The notes beneath the pieces were generated by a model. That model was given only the letters and a program-made list of their open reading frames with translations. It was not told the origin of the DNA and did not search any database. A stretch of DNA of 6,212 nt from Methylobacterium sp. (GTDB lineage Bacteria > Pseudomonadota > Alphaproteobacteria > Rhizobiales > Beijerinckiaceae), in the NCBI GenBank assembly GCA_020252865.1, contig JADCCH010000201.1, forward strand, positions 1 through 6,212. The letters are read 5' to 3'. The translations under genes were made by a program, and so were the position numbers. Shown here one piece after another: positions 1 through 6,212 of this stretch. Position 1 is the first letter of the stretch; every line of letters starts with the position of its first letter.

Positions 1-1
1 G

Positions 2-46
2 GCGACAGTGCTGAAGGATTTCACGCTCGAAGCGACCGGACAGTGA
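2..46 (+). CDS. Possible C-terminal end of an unidentified plus-strand gene (partial)
   Basis: An open frame enters from the window edge and stops at TGA 44-46, encoding ATVLKDFTLEATGQ. Of the two open plus-strand frames at the edge, this one has the higher third-position GC (10 of 14 codons), in keeping with the rest of the window. The other ends at TGA 58-60. A GC-rich hairpin begins 27 bases after this stop, as expected downstream of a gene, and the arrangement would be convergent with maeB. Fourteen codons are too few to recognise a family, and a chance open frame cannot be excluded. Confidence 0.35.
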   Translation, partial: ATVLKDFTLEATGQ

Positions 47-73
47 TCCCGCCGAAGTGATGCCGCCGAAGTG
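46..73. repeat. Two-copy 14-bp tandem direct repeat
   Basis: Positions 46-59 (atcccgccgaagtg) and 60-73 (atgccgccgaagtg) match at 13 of 14 bases and lie end to end. The repeat starts on the last base of the possible upstream stop codon and runs directly into the hairpin at 73-94. It looks like a small slippage duplication in a noncoding spacer. No function is evident. Confidence 0.6.
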
Positions 74-94
74 GAGCCGCCTGCGGGCGGCTCC
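73..94 (+). terminator. GC-rich hairpin, possible terminator between convergent genes
   Basis: GGAGCCGCC (73-81), loop TGCG (82-85) and GGCGGCTCC (86-94) form a perfect 9-bp stem with a 4-base loop. It lies 27 bases past the possible stop at 44-46 and 82 bases past the maeB stop on the opposite strand, so it could serve either gene. Neither strand has a proper U-tract after the stem; the plus strand has only CCCTGCCCCGTTT. This is either a weak intrinsic terminator or a 3'-end stabilising structure. The stem is certain; its function is inferred. Confidence 0.5.
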
Positions 95-175
95 CCTGCC
101 CCGTTTGCGTGCTGAAAATGCAGGAGCCGAACCGCGCGCGACCGGCTTTCCTGTTCCGGCCAGGCGGGGGCCGCC

Positions 176-2461
176 TCAGCCCAGGCGGGACTGCGCTTCC
201 ACCACCGCGATGGCCGTGAGGTTCACCAAGCCGCGCGCGGTGGTGGTGGAGGTCGCGATATGCGCGGGGTAAGCCGTGCCGAGCAGGATCGGCCCCACGG
301 GCAGCGCATCACCGATCACCTTCGTGAGTTCGTTCGCGATGTTCGCGGCATCAAGATCGGGCATCAGCAGGATATTGGCCACGCCCTTGAGGTTCGAATG
401 CGGCAGCACGCGCTCGCGCACCTTGTCGGAGAGCGCTGAATCCGCCTGCATCTCGCCATCGACCTCGATCTGTGGCGCGCGGGCCGCGATGAGTTCGGCC
501 GCCCGGCGCATCTTTCGGGCGCTTTCGCTATCATGGCTGCCGAAATCCGAATGCGAGATCAGCGCGATCTTCGGTTCGATCCCGAAGCGGCGCACTTCGG
601 CCGCGGCGCGTATCCCGATCTCGGCGAGTTGCTCGGCCGTGGGGTCCTCGTTCACATGGGTATCCGCCAGGAAGAACGCGCCCTTCGAGGTGATCATCAG
701 CGACATCGCCGCGAGTTCGGTGACGCCCGGCTCCATGCCGATGACGTCGCGGATGATCTGCAGGCGCGAGCGGTAGCGCCCTTCGAGGCCGCAGATCATG
801 GCATCGGCATCGCCCCGCCGCACGGCCACCGCCGCGATGATCGAGGAATTGGTGCGCAATTGCGTCCGCGCCGCCTCGGGTGTGATGCCCTTGCGGCCCG
901 CGATCTCCAGATAGGTCGCGACATAATCGCGGTAACGAGGGTCATCTTCCGGGTTGATGATCTCGAAATCCGTGCCGGGCCGGATCGCCAGGCCGAAACG
1001 CTTGATCCGCGCCTCGATGACGGACGGGCGACCCACAAGGATGGGAATTGCGAAATTCTCCTCCATCGCGGTCTGCGCCGCGCGCAGCGCCCGCTCATCC
1101 TCGCCCTCGGCAAAAATCACGCGCCTGGGGTTTTCCTTCGCCGCCTGGAAAATCGGCTTCATGATGAAACCCGAGCGGAAAACGAAGCGCGAGAGGCGTT
1201 CCTGATAGGCCTCGAAATCGCCGATCGGCGCGCGGGCCACGCCGCTCGCCATCGCCGCCTTCGCGACGGCCGGCGCGATGCGCAGGATGAGGCGCGGATC
1301 GAAGGGGCTGGGGATCAGCGAATCCGCCCCGAATTGCCGCGCTTCGCCGCCATAGGCGCGCGCCACGACATCCGACGGCGCTTCGCGCGCGAGTTCGGCG
1401 ATGGCGCGCACCGCGGCAAGCTTCATCGCCTCGTTGATGGTCGTCGCCGCGCAATCCAGCGCTCCGCGGAAAATATAGGGGAAGCACAGCACGTTGTTGA
1501 CCTGGTTCGGATAATCCGACCGCCCCGTGCAGATCATCGCGTCTGGCCGGGCCTCATAGGCCACTTCCGGCATGATCTCGGGGTTGGGGTTGGCAAGTGC
1601 CATGATCAGCGGCTTCTGGGCCATCTTCTTGAGAAGATCCGGCTTGAGCACGCCGGCAGCCGAGAGGCCGAGGAAGATATCCGCCCCCTCGATGATCTGC
1701 GCAAGTTTCCGCGCTGAAGTCTCCTGCGCGTAGATCGCCTTGTAGGCGTCCATCAGTTCAACGCGCCCCTTGTAGACCACGCCCTCGATATCCGTGACCC
1801 AGATGTTCTCGCGCTTCACGCCGAGCGAGACGAGAAGGTTGAGGCAGGCCAGCGCCGCCGCACCCGCGCCGGATGTGACAAGCTTCACCTGGTCGAGTTT
1901 CTTGCCCGCGAGTTCCATCGCGTTCAGCACTGCCGAGGCGACAATGATCGCCGTGCCATGCTGGTCATCGTGGAAGACCGGGATCTGCATCCGCTCGCGG
2001 CATTGCGCCTCCACCTCGAAGCATTCCGGCGCCTTGATGTCCTCGAGATTGATGCCGCCGAAAGTCGGCTCCAGCGCGCAGATCACGTCCACGAGCCTGG
2101 AGACACGCTTCTCGTTCACCTCGATGTCGAAGACGTCGATGCCGGCGAATTTCTTGAAGAGAACCGCCTTGCCTTCCATCACCGGCTTGGAGGCCAGCGG
2201 GCCGATATCGCCGAGGCCAAGCACGGCCGTGCCGTTGGAGATCACGGCGACAAGATTCTGGCGTGCCGTGAGATTGTCGGCCTCGGCCGGGTTCTCGACA
2301 ATCGCCTCGCAGGCCGCGGCCACGCCGGGAGAATAGGCCAGCGCGAGGTCGCGCTGGTTGTCGAGCGGCTTCGTGGCGATGATTTCGAGCTTCCCCGGTT
2401 TCGGCGACCGATGATAGCCCAATGCACCTTCCCGCAGGTCCTTCGACATCTCGACAGGCAT
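176..2461 (-). CDS. maeB: NAD(P)-dependent malic enzyme with C-terminal phosphotransacetylase-like domain (MaeB type)
   Basis: This cytosolic enzyme oxidatively decarboxylates malate to pyruvate and CO2, reducing NAD(P)+. The 761-aa length is full for the fused MaeB family. Residues 1 to about 430 are the malic enzyme part: LAYSPGV (42-48) with the likely catalytic Tyr43, [11 protein letters not shown] (95-105) with the likely catalytic Lys98, metal ligands Glu140 and Asp141 in [11 protein letters not shown] and Asp166 in FHDDQHGTA, the nucleotide-binding TSGAGAAAL (196-204), and substrate-region ANPNPE (290-295) and QVNNVLCFP (320-328). Residues from about 435 to 761 resemble phosphotransacetylase ([37 protein letters not shown]). 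In the family this domain is regulatory, sensing acetyl-CoA, rather than catalytic. Rhizobia carry NAD (dme) and NADP (tme) versions of the same layout, and I cannot tell which this is. ATG 2461 is chosen because a GGGGGG tract lies just upstream; Met5 is an alternative. No frameshift is visible. Confidence 0.96.
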   Translation of the reverse strand: MPVEMSKDLREGALGYHRSPKPGKLEIIATKPLDNQRDLALAYSPGVAAACEAIVENPAEADNLTARQNLVAVISNGTAVLGLGDIGPLASKPVMEGKAVLFKKFAGIDVFDIEVNEKRVSRLVDVICALEPTFGGINLEDIKAPECFEVEAQCRERMQIPVFHDDQHGTAIIVASAVLNAMELAGKKLDQVKLVTSGAGAAALACLNLLVSLGVKRENIWVTDIEGVVYKGRVELMDAYKAIYAQETSARKLAQIIEGADIFLGLSAAGVLKPDLLKKMAQKPLIMALANPNPEIMPEVAYEARPDAMICTGRSDYPNQVNNVLCFPYIFRGALDCAATTINEAMKLAAVRAIAELAREAPSDVVARAYGGEARQFGADSLIPSPFDPRLILRIAPAVAKAAMASGVARAPIGDFEAYQERLSRFVFRSGFIMKPIFQAAKENPRRVIFAEGEDERALRAAQTAMEENFAIPILVGRPSVIEARIKRFGLAIRPGTDFEIINPEDDPRYRDYVATYLEIAGRKGITPEAARTQLRTNSSIIAAVAVRRGDADAMICGLEGRYRSRLQIIRDVIGMEPGVTELAAMSLMITSKGAFFLADTHVNEDPTAEQLAEIGIRAAAEVRRFGIEPKIALISHSDFGSHDSESARKMRRAAELIAARAPQIEVDGEMQADSALSDKVRERVLPHSNLKGVANILLMPDLDAANIANELTKVIGDALPVGPILLGTAYPAHIATSTTTARGLVNLTAIAVVEAQSRLG

Positions 2462-2464
2462 GTT

Positions 2465-2470
2465 CCCCCC
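2465..2470 (-). promoter_or_regulatory. G-run ribosome binding site of maeB
   Basis: Read on the minus strand, six Gs followed by AAC precede the maeB ATG (2461-2459). The spacing to the start is short (3 bases) and the site is a plain G-tract rather than GGAGG, so pairing with the anti-Shine-Dalgarno would need G-U pairs. It supports Met1 over Met5, because the bases just before Met5 (CCTGTCGAG) contain no comparable site. Confidence 0.45.
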
Positions 2471-2522
2471 AACCCTATGTGCCGCTGCTCCAAAGGAGCG
2501 CTTCCGGCTGAAATCGCTCAGG

Positions 2523-2554
2523 TCTTCTTCTCGGATTCCGTTCCCGAGAAAAGA
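2523..2554. promoter_or_regulatory. Inverted repeat upstream of maeB, candidate operator
   Basis: TTCTCGG (2528-2534) and CCGAGAA (2544-2550) are perfect inverted copies separated by 9 bases. Allowing one unpaired C at 2527, the arms extend by four more pairs (TCTT 2523-2526 with AAGA 2551-2554), giving 11 bp per arm. It lies 62 to 93 bases upstream of the maeB ATG, where a promoter or operator would be expected. No U-tract follows on either strand, so a terminator is unlikely. Binding of a dimeric regulator is inferred; no known operator consensus was recognised. Confidence 0.4.
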
Positions 2555-2742
2555 TCACGAAGGCGAGATTGTGGAAACCCGCAAATTGCGCCCTTGCCAT
2601 GCAACAATCCGATCGGGACTCGCGTCGCGGTACGACACCATCCGGCATGATCGGCCGGCGATTGCCGCCCGCTCCCGCATTTGGTCTCATTCCATCTTCA
2701 TGCGACAAGGCGGGCAAGGCACGGAATCGTTCTTCGCGCCCT

Positions 2743-2753
2743 GAGGAGGGAGG
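2743..2753 (+). promoter_or_regulatory. Strong ribosome binding site setting the phosphatase start
   Basis: GAGGAGGGAGG lies just upstream of ATG 2758-2760 and contains good matches to the Shine-Dalgarno sequence at usable spacing. This decides the start. The same frame is open back to an upstream ATG at 2569 without a comparable site, and the later in-frame ATGs at 2824 and 2848 have weaker or no sites. A GTG at 2755-2757, immediately before the ATG, could serve instead and would add one residue. Confidence 0.75.
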
Positions 2754-2757
2754 CGTG

Positions 2758-3579
2758 ATGATTGCGCGCGACAGGAACGACAGGGAGCCCGGGGAGGGCG
2801 ACAGCGCCTCTCTCGTCAGGAACATGAAGGTGAAGAGCGCCGCCACCATGCCCGAAGCCAAGTTGCCCGAAACCGGCAAATACGCCCTGCCCCCGCAGCT
2901 GCGCCGCTTCGAAGGGCCGCTCGCGGATTGGCGCACCCGTTCCGCGGCCTGGTTCGATCTGCTGGTGCGGGATTTCGGCGTGGTTCGCCTTCTCTGGAAG
3001 AACCGCAGGCAATATGGCCCCACGGGCTGGCGCTCCAACCAGCCAATGCCCTGGGATATCGCCTGGGCCAAGCGCAAGGGTATCCGCTCGATTCTGAACG
3101 CCCGCCACGATGCGCCGAACCATGGCGGCTATGCCCTGGCCCGCGAAAAGGCCGAGGCGCTGGGCATCGCTTACGAAACGCTGATCGATGTCCCGGTCTT
3201 TTCACGGACGGCGCCACCCGGCGAGCATCTTCTGGCGATTGCCGAACGATTGCGGCGGCTGCCCCGTCCCCTGCTCATCCATTGCAAATCCGGCGCGGAT
3301 CGCGCCGGGTTCCTCGCGGCTTTCGACCGGATCGTGACGCAAGGCGCTTCCGTGCGTGAGGCGAAAGCTGAACTTTCGCTCCGCCACCTGCATATCCGGT
3401 CCTCGCGCGCGGGCATTCTCGATGCGGTTTTCGAGACCTATCTCGCGGCGTATCCCGATGAGGCCAAGCCCTTTCTTGACTGGGTGCGCGACGATTACGA
3501 TGCGGAAGCGCTGATGGCCGGCTTCAAGGCCAAGGGGTTCGCGGATTTTGTCGATCGTTTCGTGCTGCGCCACGAATAG
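2758..3579 (+). CDS. Cysteine-based tyrosine/dual-specificity protein phosphatase-like protein
   Basis: This 273-aa protein carries the CX5R signature of cysteine-dependent phosphatases. LLIHCKSGADRAGF (172-185) provides the predicted nucleophile Cys176 and the phosphate-binding Arg182, and Asp144 in LIDVPVF, 32 residues before the Cys, is a plausible general acid. The N-terminal half of the domain shows the family pattern WRSNQP (91-96) followed by KGIRSILNAR (107-116). Residues 1 to about 45 are charged and low in hydrophobicity, probably a flexible leader. The C-terminal DWVRDDYDAEALMAGF (241-256) resembles the tails of rhizobial homologues I remember. There is no signal peptide, so it should act in the cytosol. 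It lies 55 bases before a glycosyltransferase on the same strand, probably in one operon, which suggests a role in surface polysaccharide synthesis or its control by tyrosine phosphorylation. The substrate (phosphotyrosine, sugar phosphate or lipid phosphate) cannot be read from the sequence. Confidence 0.87.
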   Translation: MIARDRNDREPGEGDSASLVRNMKVKSAATMPEAKLPETGKYALPPQLRRFEGPLADWRTRSAAWFDLLVRDFGVVRLLWKNRRQYGPTGWRSNQPMPWDIAWAKRKGIRSILNARHDAPNHGGYALAREKAEALGIAYETLIDVPVFSRTAPPGEHLLAIAERLRRLPRPLLIHCKSGADRAGFLAAFDRIVTQGASVREAKAELSLRHLHIRSSRAGILDAVFETYLAAYPDEAKPFLDWVRDDYDAEALMAGFKAKGFADFVDRFVLRHE

Positions 3580-3620
3580 GCCCGTTGAAAGCCACGCCCG
3601 AAAGCCGTAGGTCTCGCGGT

Positions 3621-3633
3621 GAAAGGGGGGGGG
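3621..3633 (+). promoter_or_regulatory. G9 homopolymer serving as the glycosyltransferase ribosome binding site
   Basis: GAAAGGGGGGGGG ends one base before ATG 3635-3637. The nine Gs at 3625-3633 are the only purine-rich element in front of the start, so they must act as the ribosome binding site or lie beside a leaderless or coupled start. The 55-base gap after the phosphatase stop contains no terminator hairpin, consistent with cotranscription. A tract this long may slip during replication and change spacing to the ATG. Confidence 0.55.
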
Positions 3634-3634
3634 C

Positions 3635-4573
3635 ATGCGGCTTCTCGTCACCATCTGCACGCGCAACCGGCCGAAGCTGCTGGAAACCTGCCTGCGTTCG
3701 GTCGCGGCTCGCGCGGTGCCGGCGGGCGTGGAATGCGCGATCGCGGTGATCGAGAACAACGATCGGATCACCTGCGCGCCCCTCGTGGAACGCGTGGCGC
3801 GTGAAACGGGCTGGAACATCTTCGTCGTGCTCGAACCCGAACTTGGCCTGCCCTTCGCGCGCAATCGCTGCGGCATCACGGCCGCCGAGCGCGGCTATGA
3901 CTGGCTGCTCTACATCGACGACGACGAGGAGGCGACGCCCGGCTGGCTCGAGACGATGATCGCCGCCGCCCTGCGCAACGAGGCGGATGTGCATTACGGC
4001 CGGGTGATCTCGGTCTATCCTCCAGGGACGCCCGACTGGATGGCCCTGCCCGAACCGAACAAGCGCGCGACCGGTACGCGGCTGACCAAGGCCGAGGGCC
4101 ATAACACGCTGGTGAAGACGCACATTTTCGCAAGCGACGGCCTGAACCTGCGCTTCGATGAGACGCTGCGCTTCACCGGCGGCTCGGATACGGATTTCTT
4201 CACCCGCGTGCATCAATCCGGCGCGGCGATCCGCTGGCTGGGCGAGGCGGTGGTGAAGGAGAACGTGCCCGCGAACCGCATGACCCTCGACTGGCAGTTG
4301 CAGCGCGCCTTTCGCGTGGCGATCAGCATTTCCGTCCTGCACGAGAAGCAGCGCGGAAAGGCCAAGGCGGTTCTGCGCAGCCTCACCAAGGGCGCAGGAA
4401 GGCTTGCGGGCGGCCTCGTGATGATGATCCCCGCCCTGCCCGCCATGGTGCTGGGCACACCCGGCCGGACCTTCGCCTTCAAGCAGGCCAAACAGGTCGC
4501 GAGCGGCCTCGGCTCCTTCGCCTATGTTTTAGGGATTCGCCCGCAACCCTACAGGAAGGTCGACGGGGCCTGA
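3635..4573 (+). CDS. Family 2 glycosyltransferase, ExoM-like
   Basis: This 312-aa protein should transfer a sugar from a nucleotide-sugar donor during assembly of a surface polysaccharide, at the cytosolic face of the inner membrane. It begins with the typical GT-A opening MRLLVTICTRNRPKLLETCL. GLPFARNRCG (71-80) is the usual G..ARN element. LLYIDDDEEATPGWLE (91-106) holds the DXD-type metal and donor site (Asp95-Asp97), and GGSDTDFFTR (182-191) holds the likely catalytic Asp. The IDDDE-x-x-P-x-W pattern recalls succinoglycan transferase ExoM of Sinorhizobium meliloti, from memory. A hydrophobic stretch at about 257-274 (AGGLVMMIPALPAMVLGT) may anchor the protein to the membrane. ATG 3635 is the only start that keeps the N-terminal strand intact. 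The gene follows the phosphatase by 55 bases and its last 25 bases overlap the convergent asnB. Leu299 uses the TTA codon, rare in such GC-rich DNA. Donor and acceptor cannot be predicted. Confidence 0.92.
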   Translation: MRLLVTICTRNRPKLLETCLRSVAARAVPAGVECAIAVIENNDRITCAPLVERVARETGWNIFVVLEPELGLPFARNRCGITAAERGYDWLLYIDDDEEATPGWLETMIAAALRNEADVHYGRVISVYPPGTPDWMALPEPNKRATGTRLTKAEGHNTLVKTHIFASDGLNLRFDETLRFTGGSDTDFFTRVHQSGAAIRWLGEAVVKENVPANRMTLDWQLQRAFRVAISISVLHEKQRGKAKAVLRSLTKGAGRLAGGLVMMIPALPAMVLGTPGRTFAFKQAKQVASGLGSFAYVLGIRPQPYRKVDGA

Positions 4574-6212
4574 GACGGCTCGGCGGCGAGATAGAGCTGG
4601 AGCACGAAAAGCGTCCAGACGAGGTTCACGCGGCGCTGCCCCCCGGCGAGAAAATCCTCCCAGATCGCCCGGACGAGATCCGTCTCCAGCAAACCCTGCC
4701 TTTCGAGGCGCTGGCGCGAGAGCAGGTCTTCACCCAGGGAACGGAACGGCCCGCGAAGCCAGGCCGCCGCGGGTATGCCGAAACCCCGCTTCGGCCGATC
4801 CCACAGGGCGCGCGGCACATAGCGGCCGAGCACGGCCTTCAGCAGCGCCTTGCGCTCCCTGCCGCGCGACTTCATTTGATCCGGCAACGACCAGGCGAAG
4901 CGAATGATCTCGGGATCGAGCAGCGGCACGCGCGCCTCAAGGCTGTGATGCATCGCCGCGCGATCGACCTTCACGAGAATGTCGTCCGGCAGATAGCGCC
5001 GGGCATCCAGAAGGGTCGCGGAATCGAGGATCGACCAGCCGGTTTCACGCGCAATCTCCGCCACCAGCGGATCGGCGGCCGGCACCCCGCCCCTCACCAG
5101 GCGATGCGCGGAATCCATCACGGTGAAGCCGCGCTCATAGGCCTCGATCGCTGTGTCAGCGCCCATCCGGGCGGCCTGATCCGCCAGGCGAAGCCGCAGC
5201 GGCCCGATGCGATGGCCCGCGATTGCGCCCACGCCCATCGCCTCGGGAAGCGCGAGGAGCGCGTCGAGCACGCTCGCATAGGTTCCCGCCGCGAAACGTT
5301 CGACCCCGCCCTGGAGGCCGCTCTCCCATTTGCGGCGCACGGAATGGTAGCGGCCATAGCCGGCGAAAAGCTCGTCCCCCGCATCGCCCGAAAGCGACAC
5401 CGTGACCTTCGTTCTGGCAAAGCCGGCAACGAGCGTGGTCGGCAATTGCGACGGGTCGGCGAAGGGCTCGTCATAGATCGACGGCATTCCCGTCACGAGG
5501 TCGGCCGCATCCTGCCCGGTGAGCGAAATCTCGTTATGCGAGGTTTTCAAATGGGTTGCGATATCGCGCGCATGTATCGATTCATCGAATTCCACCTCGC
5601 GAAACCCCAGCGAGAAGGTCTCGATCGGGCGGCTCGCCTGGGCCTGCATGATGCTGGCGATGGTGGAGGAATCGATGCCGCCCGAGAGGAACGCCCCTAC
5701 CGGCACATCGGCGATCACCTGCCGGCGAATGGCCGCATGGAGGAGCGCATCGAGCCGGTCCGTCGCCTCCTCGAAGGTGCCGGCGAAGCGATGGGCCTTC
5801 GCTTCACGCGCTTCAGCGAGGCTGTCCCAATAGGCGATGTCCTGCGCGGGCCCGCCAGCTGCGAAGCGGCGCAGCACGCCCGCCGGCAGCTTCTTCGCGG
5901 CGCGATACAGGCTCGCGGGTGCGGCGATGTAACCGTGGCGCAGGAAGCCGGTGATCGCCGCGTGATCAAGCGCGCCATCCCATCGCGGATGCGACTTGAA
6001 GGCCTTGAGCTCCGAAGCGAACAGGAAAGCCCCGCCGATTTCCGCGATATAGAGCGGTTTTTCGCCGATCCGGTCGCGCGCCACGTAAACCGCGCCGGTC
6101 TCATGGTCGAAGAGCACGAGAGCGAACATGCCGGTCGCGGCCTTCAGCGCCGCCTCCGGCCCTCGCGCCTCGATGAGCGCGAGCAGAACCTCGGTATCCG
6201 AATGCCCGCGCC
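4549..6212 (-). CDS. asnB: Asparagine synthase (glutamine-hydrolysing) family protein, N-terminus beyond window
   Basis: The frame stays open to the window edge, giving 553 visible residues. About 75-90 more, including the Cys2 glutaminase nucleophile, should lie outside. The visible part opens with RGHSDTEVLL, then GMFALVLFD (27-35) and ARDRIGEKPLY (44-54), which close the glutaminase domain, so the ATG at 6129 is internal. The synthetase domain has the ATP pyrophosphatase loop LSGGIDSS (175-182), SLSGDAGDELFAGYGRY (272-288), KVDRAAMHHSLEARVPLLD (414-432) and RPKRGFGIP (472-480), all intact. The family makes asparagine from aspartate, glutamine and ATP. Paralogues in polysaccharide clusters probably amidate sugar or other carboxyl groups, and the glycosyltransferase beside it makes that possible here. 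It is convergent with the glycosyltransferase, overlapping by 25 bases, and ends PSQAPSTFL with a TAG stop. Family membership is secure; housekeeping AsnB versus a polysaccharide paralogue is undecided. Confidence 0.94.
   Translation of the reverse strand, partial: RGHSDTEVLLALIEARGPEAALKAATGMFALVLFDHETGAVYVARDRIGEKPLYIAEIGGAFLFASELKAFKSHPRWDGALDHAAITGFLRHGYIAAPASLYRAAKKLPAGVLRRFAAGGPAQDIAYWDSLAEAREAKAHRFAGTFEEATDRLDALLHAAIRRQVIADVPVGAFLSGGIDSSTIASIMQAQASRPIETFSLGFREVEFDESIHARDIATHLKTSHNEISLTGQDAADLVTGMPSIYDEPFADPSQLPTTLVAGFARTKVTVSLSGDAGDELFAGYGRYHSVRRKWESGLQGGVERFAAGTYASVLDALLALPEAMGVGAIAGHRIGPLRLRLADQAARMGADTAIEAYERGFTVMDSAHRLVRGGVPAADPLVAEIARETGWSILDSATLLDARRYLPDDILVKVDRAAMHHSLEARVPLLDPEIIRFAWSLPDQMKSRGRERKALLKAVLGRYVPRALWDRPKRGFGIPAAAWLRGPFRSLGEDLLSRQRLERQGLLETDLVRAIWEDFLAGGQRRVNLVWTLFVLQLYLAAEPSQAPSTFL

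Larger units (their letters stand above)
2462..2757. other. Divergent intergenic region between maeB and the phosphatase gene
   Basis: These 296 bases separate two divergently transcribed genes, so both promoters should lie here. I found no -35/-10 pair good enough to mark on either strand. The region is somewhat richer in A and T than the genes beside it. It holds an inverted repeat at 2523-2554, a small hairpin at 2487-2499 (GCTCC AAA GGAGC) in the likely maeB leader, and a strong ribosome binding site at 2743-2753. Frames crossing it from either side lack family features. No RNA gene or riboswitch is recognisable. Confidence 0.7.

Noticed and set aside
162..176. AGGCGG-GGG-CCGCCT hairpin at the maeB stop
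   Set aside because: A six-pair stem with a three-base loop that overlaps the stop codon and lacks a U-tract; likely chance in GC-rich DNA.
533..1717. 394-codon open frame on the plus strand, antisense to maeB
   Set aside because: It lies wholly inside the well-supported maeB gene, its translation is Arg/Asp/His-rich with no family motif, and it is a common by-product of high-GC codon use on the opposite strand.
1958..2650. 230-codon plus-strand frame over the maeB N-terminus and the intergenic region
   Set aside because: Mostly antisense to conserved malic enzyme motifs, with no recognisable domain and no good ribosome binding site.
2642..2658. CCGGC-N7-GCCGG inverted repeat in the intergenic region
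   Set aside because: A five-base GC-only stem is expected often by chance at this base composition.
2569..2757. Upstream extension of the phosphatase to ATG 2569 (336 aa)
   Set aside because: The extra 63 residues show no conserved feature, no ribosome binding site precedes 2569, and a strong one precedes 2758.
2475..3077. 200-codon minus-strand frame over the intergenic region and phosphatase N-terminus
   Set aside because: Low-complexity Arg/Ser/Pro-rich translation with no domain, opposite a supported gene; it ends just short of the maeB start but shows no coding character.
3524..4342. 272-codon minus-strand frame across the glycosyltransferase
   Set aside because: Antisense to conserved GT2 motifs; its composition is that of a mirror frame (rich in His, Arg, Ala and Gly) and it has no recognisable domain.
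6127..6129. ATG at 6129 as the start of asnB
   Set aside because: The frame continues to the window edge with RGHSDTEVLL, a conserved AsnB segment, so this Met is internal (the GMFAL motif).
1..6212. tRNA, rRNA, CRISPR array, insertion sequence or phage genes
   Set aside because: None was seen on either strand: no cloverleaf-like segment, no regularly spaced repeats, and no transposase or integrase motif.

Overview
This is a GC-rich, gene-dense bacterial window. Dense third-position GC, a malic enzyme fused to a phosphotransacetylase-like domain, and a CX5R phosphatase and ExoM-like glycosyltransferase of rhizobial type all point to an alphaproteobacterium, probably of the order Hyphomicrobiales (Rhizobiales). 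That placement is an inference from protein character; no rRNA or other marker gene is present.

Layout. Positions 2-46 may hold the last codons of a plus-strand gene. They are followed by a short tandem repeat and a GC-rich hairpin that could end transcription between this gene and the convergent malic enzyme gene. A full-length maeB-type gene (761 aa) runs on the minus strand from 2461 to 176. A 296-base intergenic region (2462-2757) then separates it from a divergent plus-strand pair. The pair is a 273-aa cysteine-based phosphatase with an intact HCKSGADR active site (2758-3579) and, 55 bases on, a 312-aa family 2 glycosyltransferase (3635-4573). The glycosyltransferase runs convergently into an asparagine synthetase B-family gene (minus strand, 6212 to 4549). 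The two coding regions overlap by 25 bases, and the asnB gene is cut by the window edge, so its glutaminase N-terminus is missing.

How the genes fit together. maeB is central carbon metabolism: it makes pyruvate from malate, probably under acetyl-CoA control through its C-terminal domain. The phosphatase, glycosyltransferase and AsnB-family amidotransferase look like the edge of a surface-polysaccharide (EPS, LPS or capsule) locus, where all three families often occur together. The phosphatase and glycosyltransferase probably share a transcript.

No tRNA, rRNA, CRISPR array, insertion sequence or prophage gene is visible, and I see no convincing undescribed system. The features most worth checking are a run of nine Gs that doubles as the glycosyltransferase ribosome binding site, an inverted repeat upstream of maeB, the 25-base tail-to-tail overlap, and the phosphatase-glycosyltransferase pairing.
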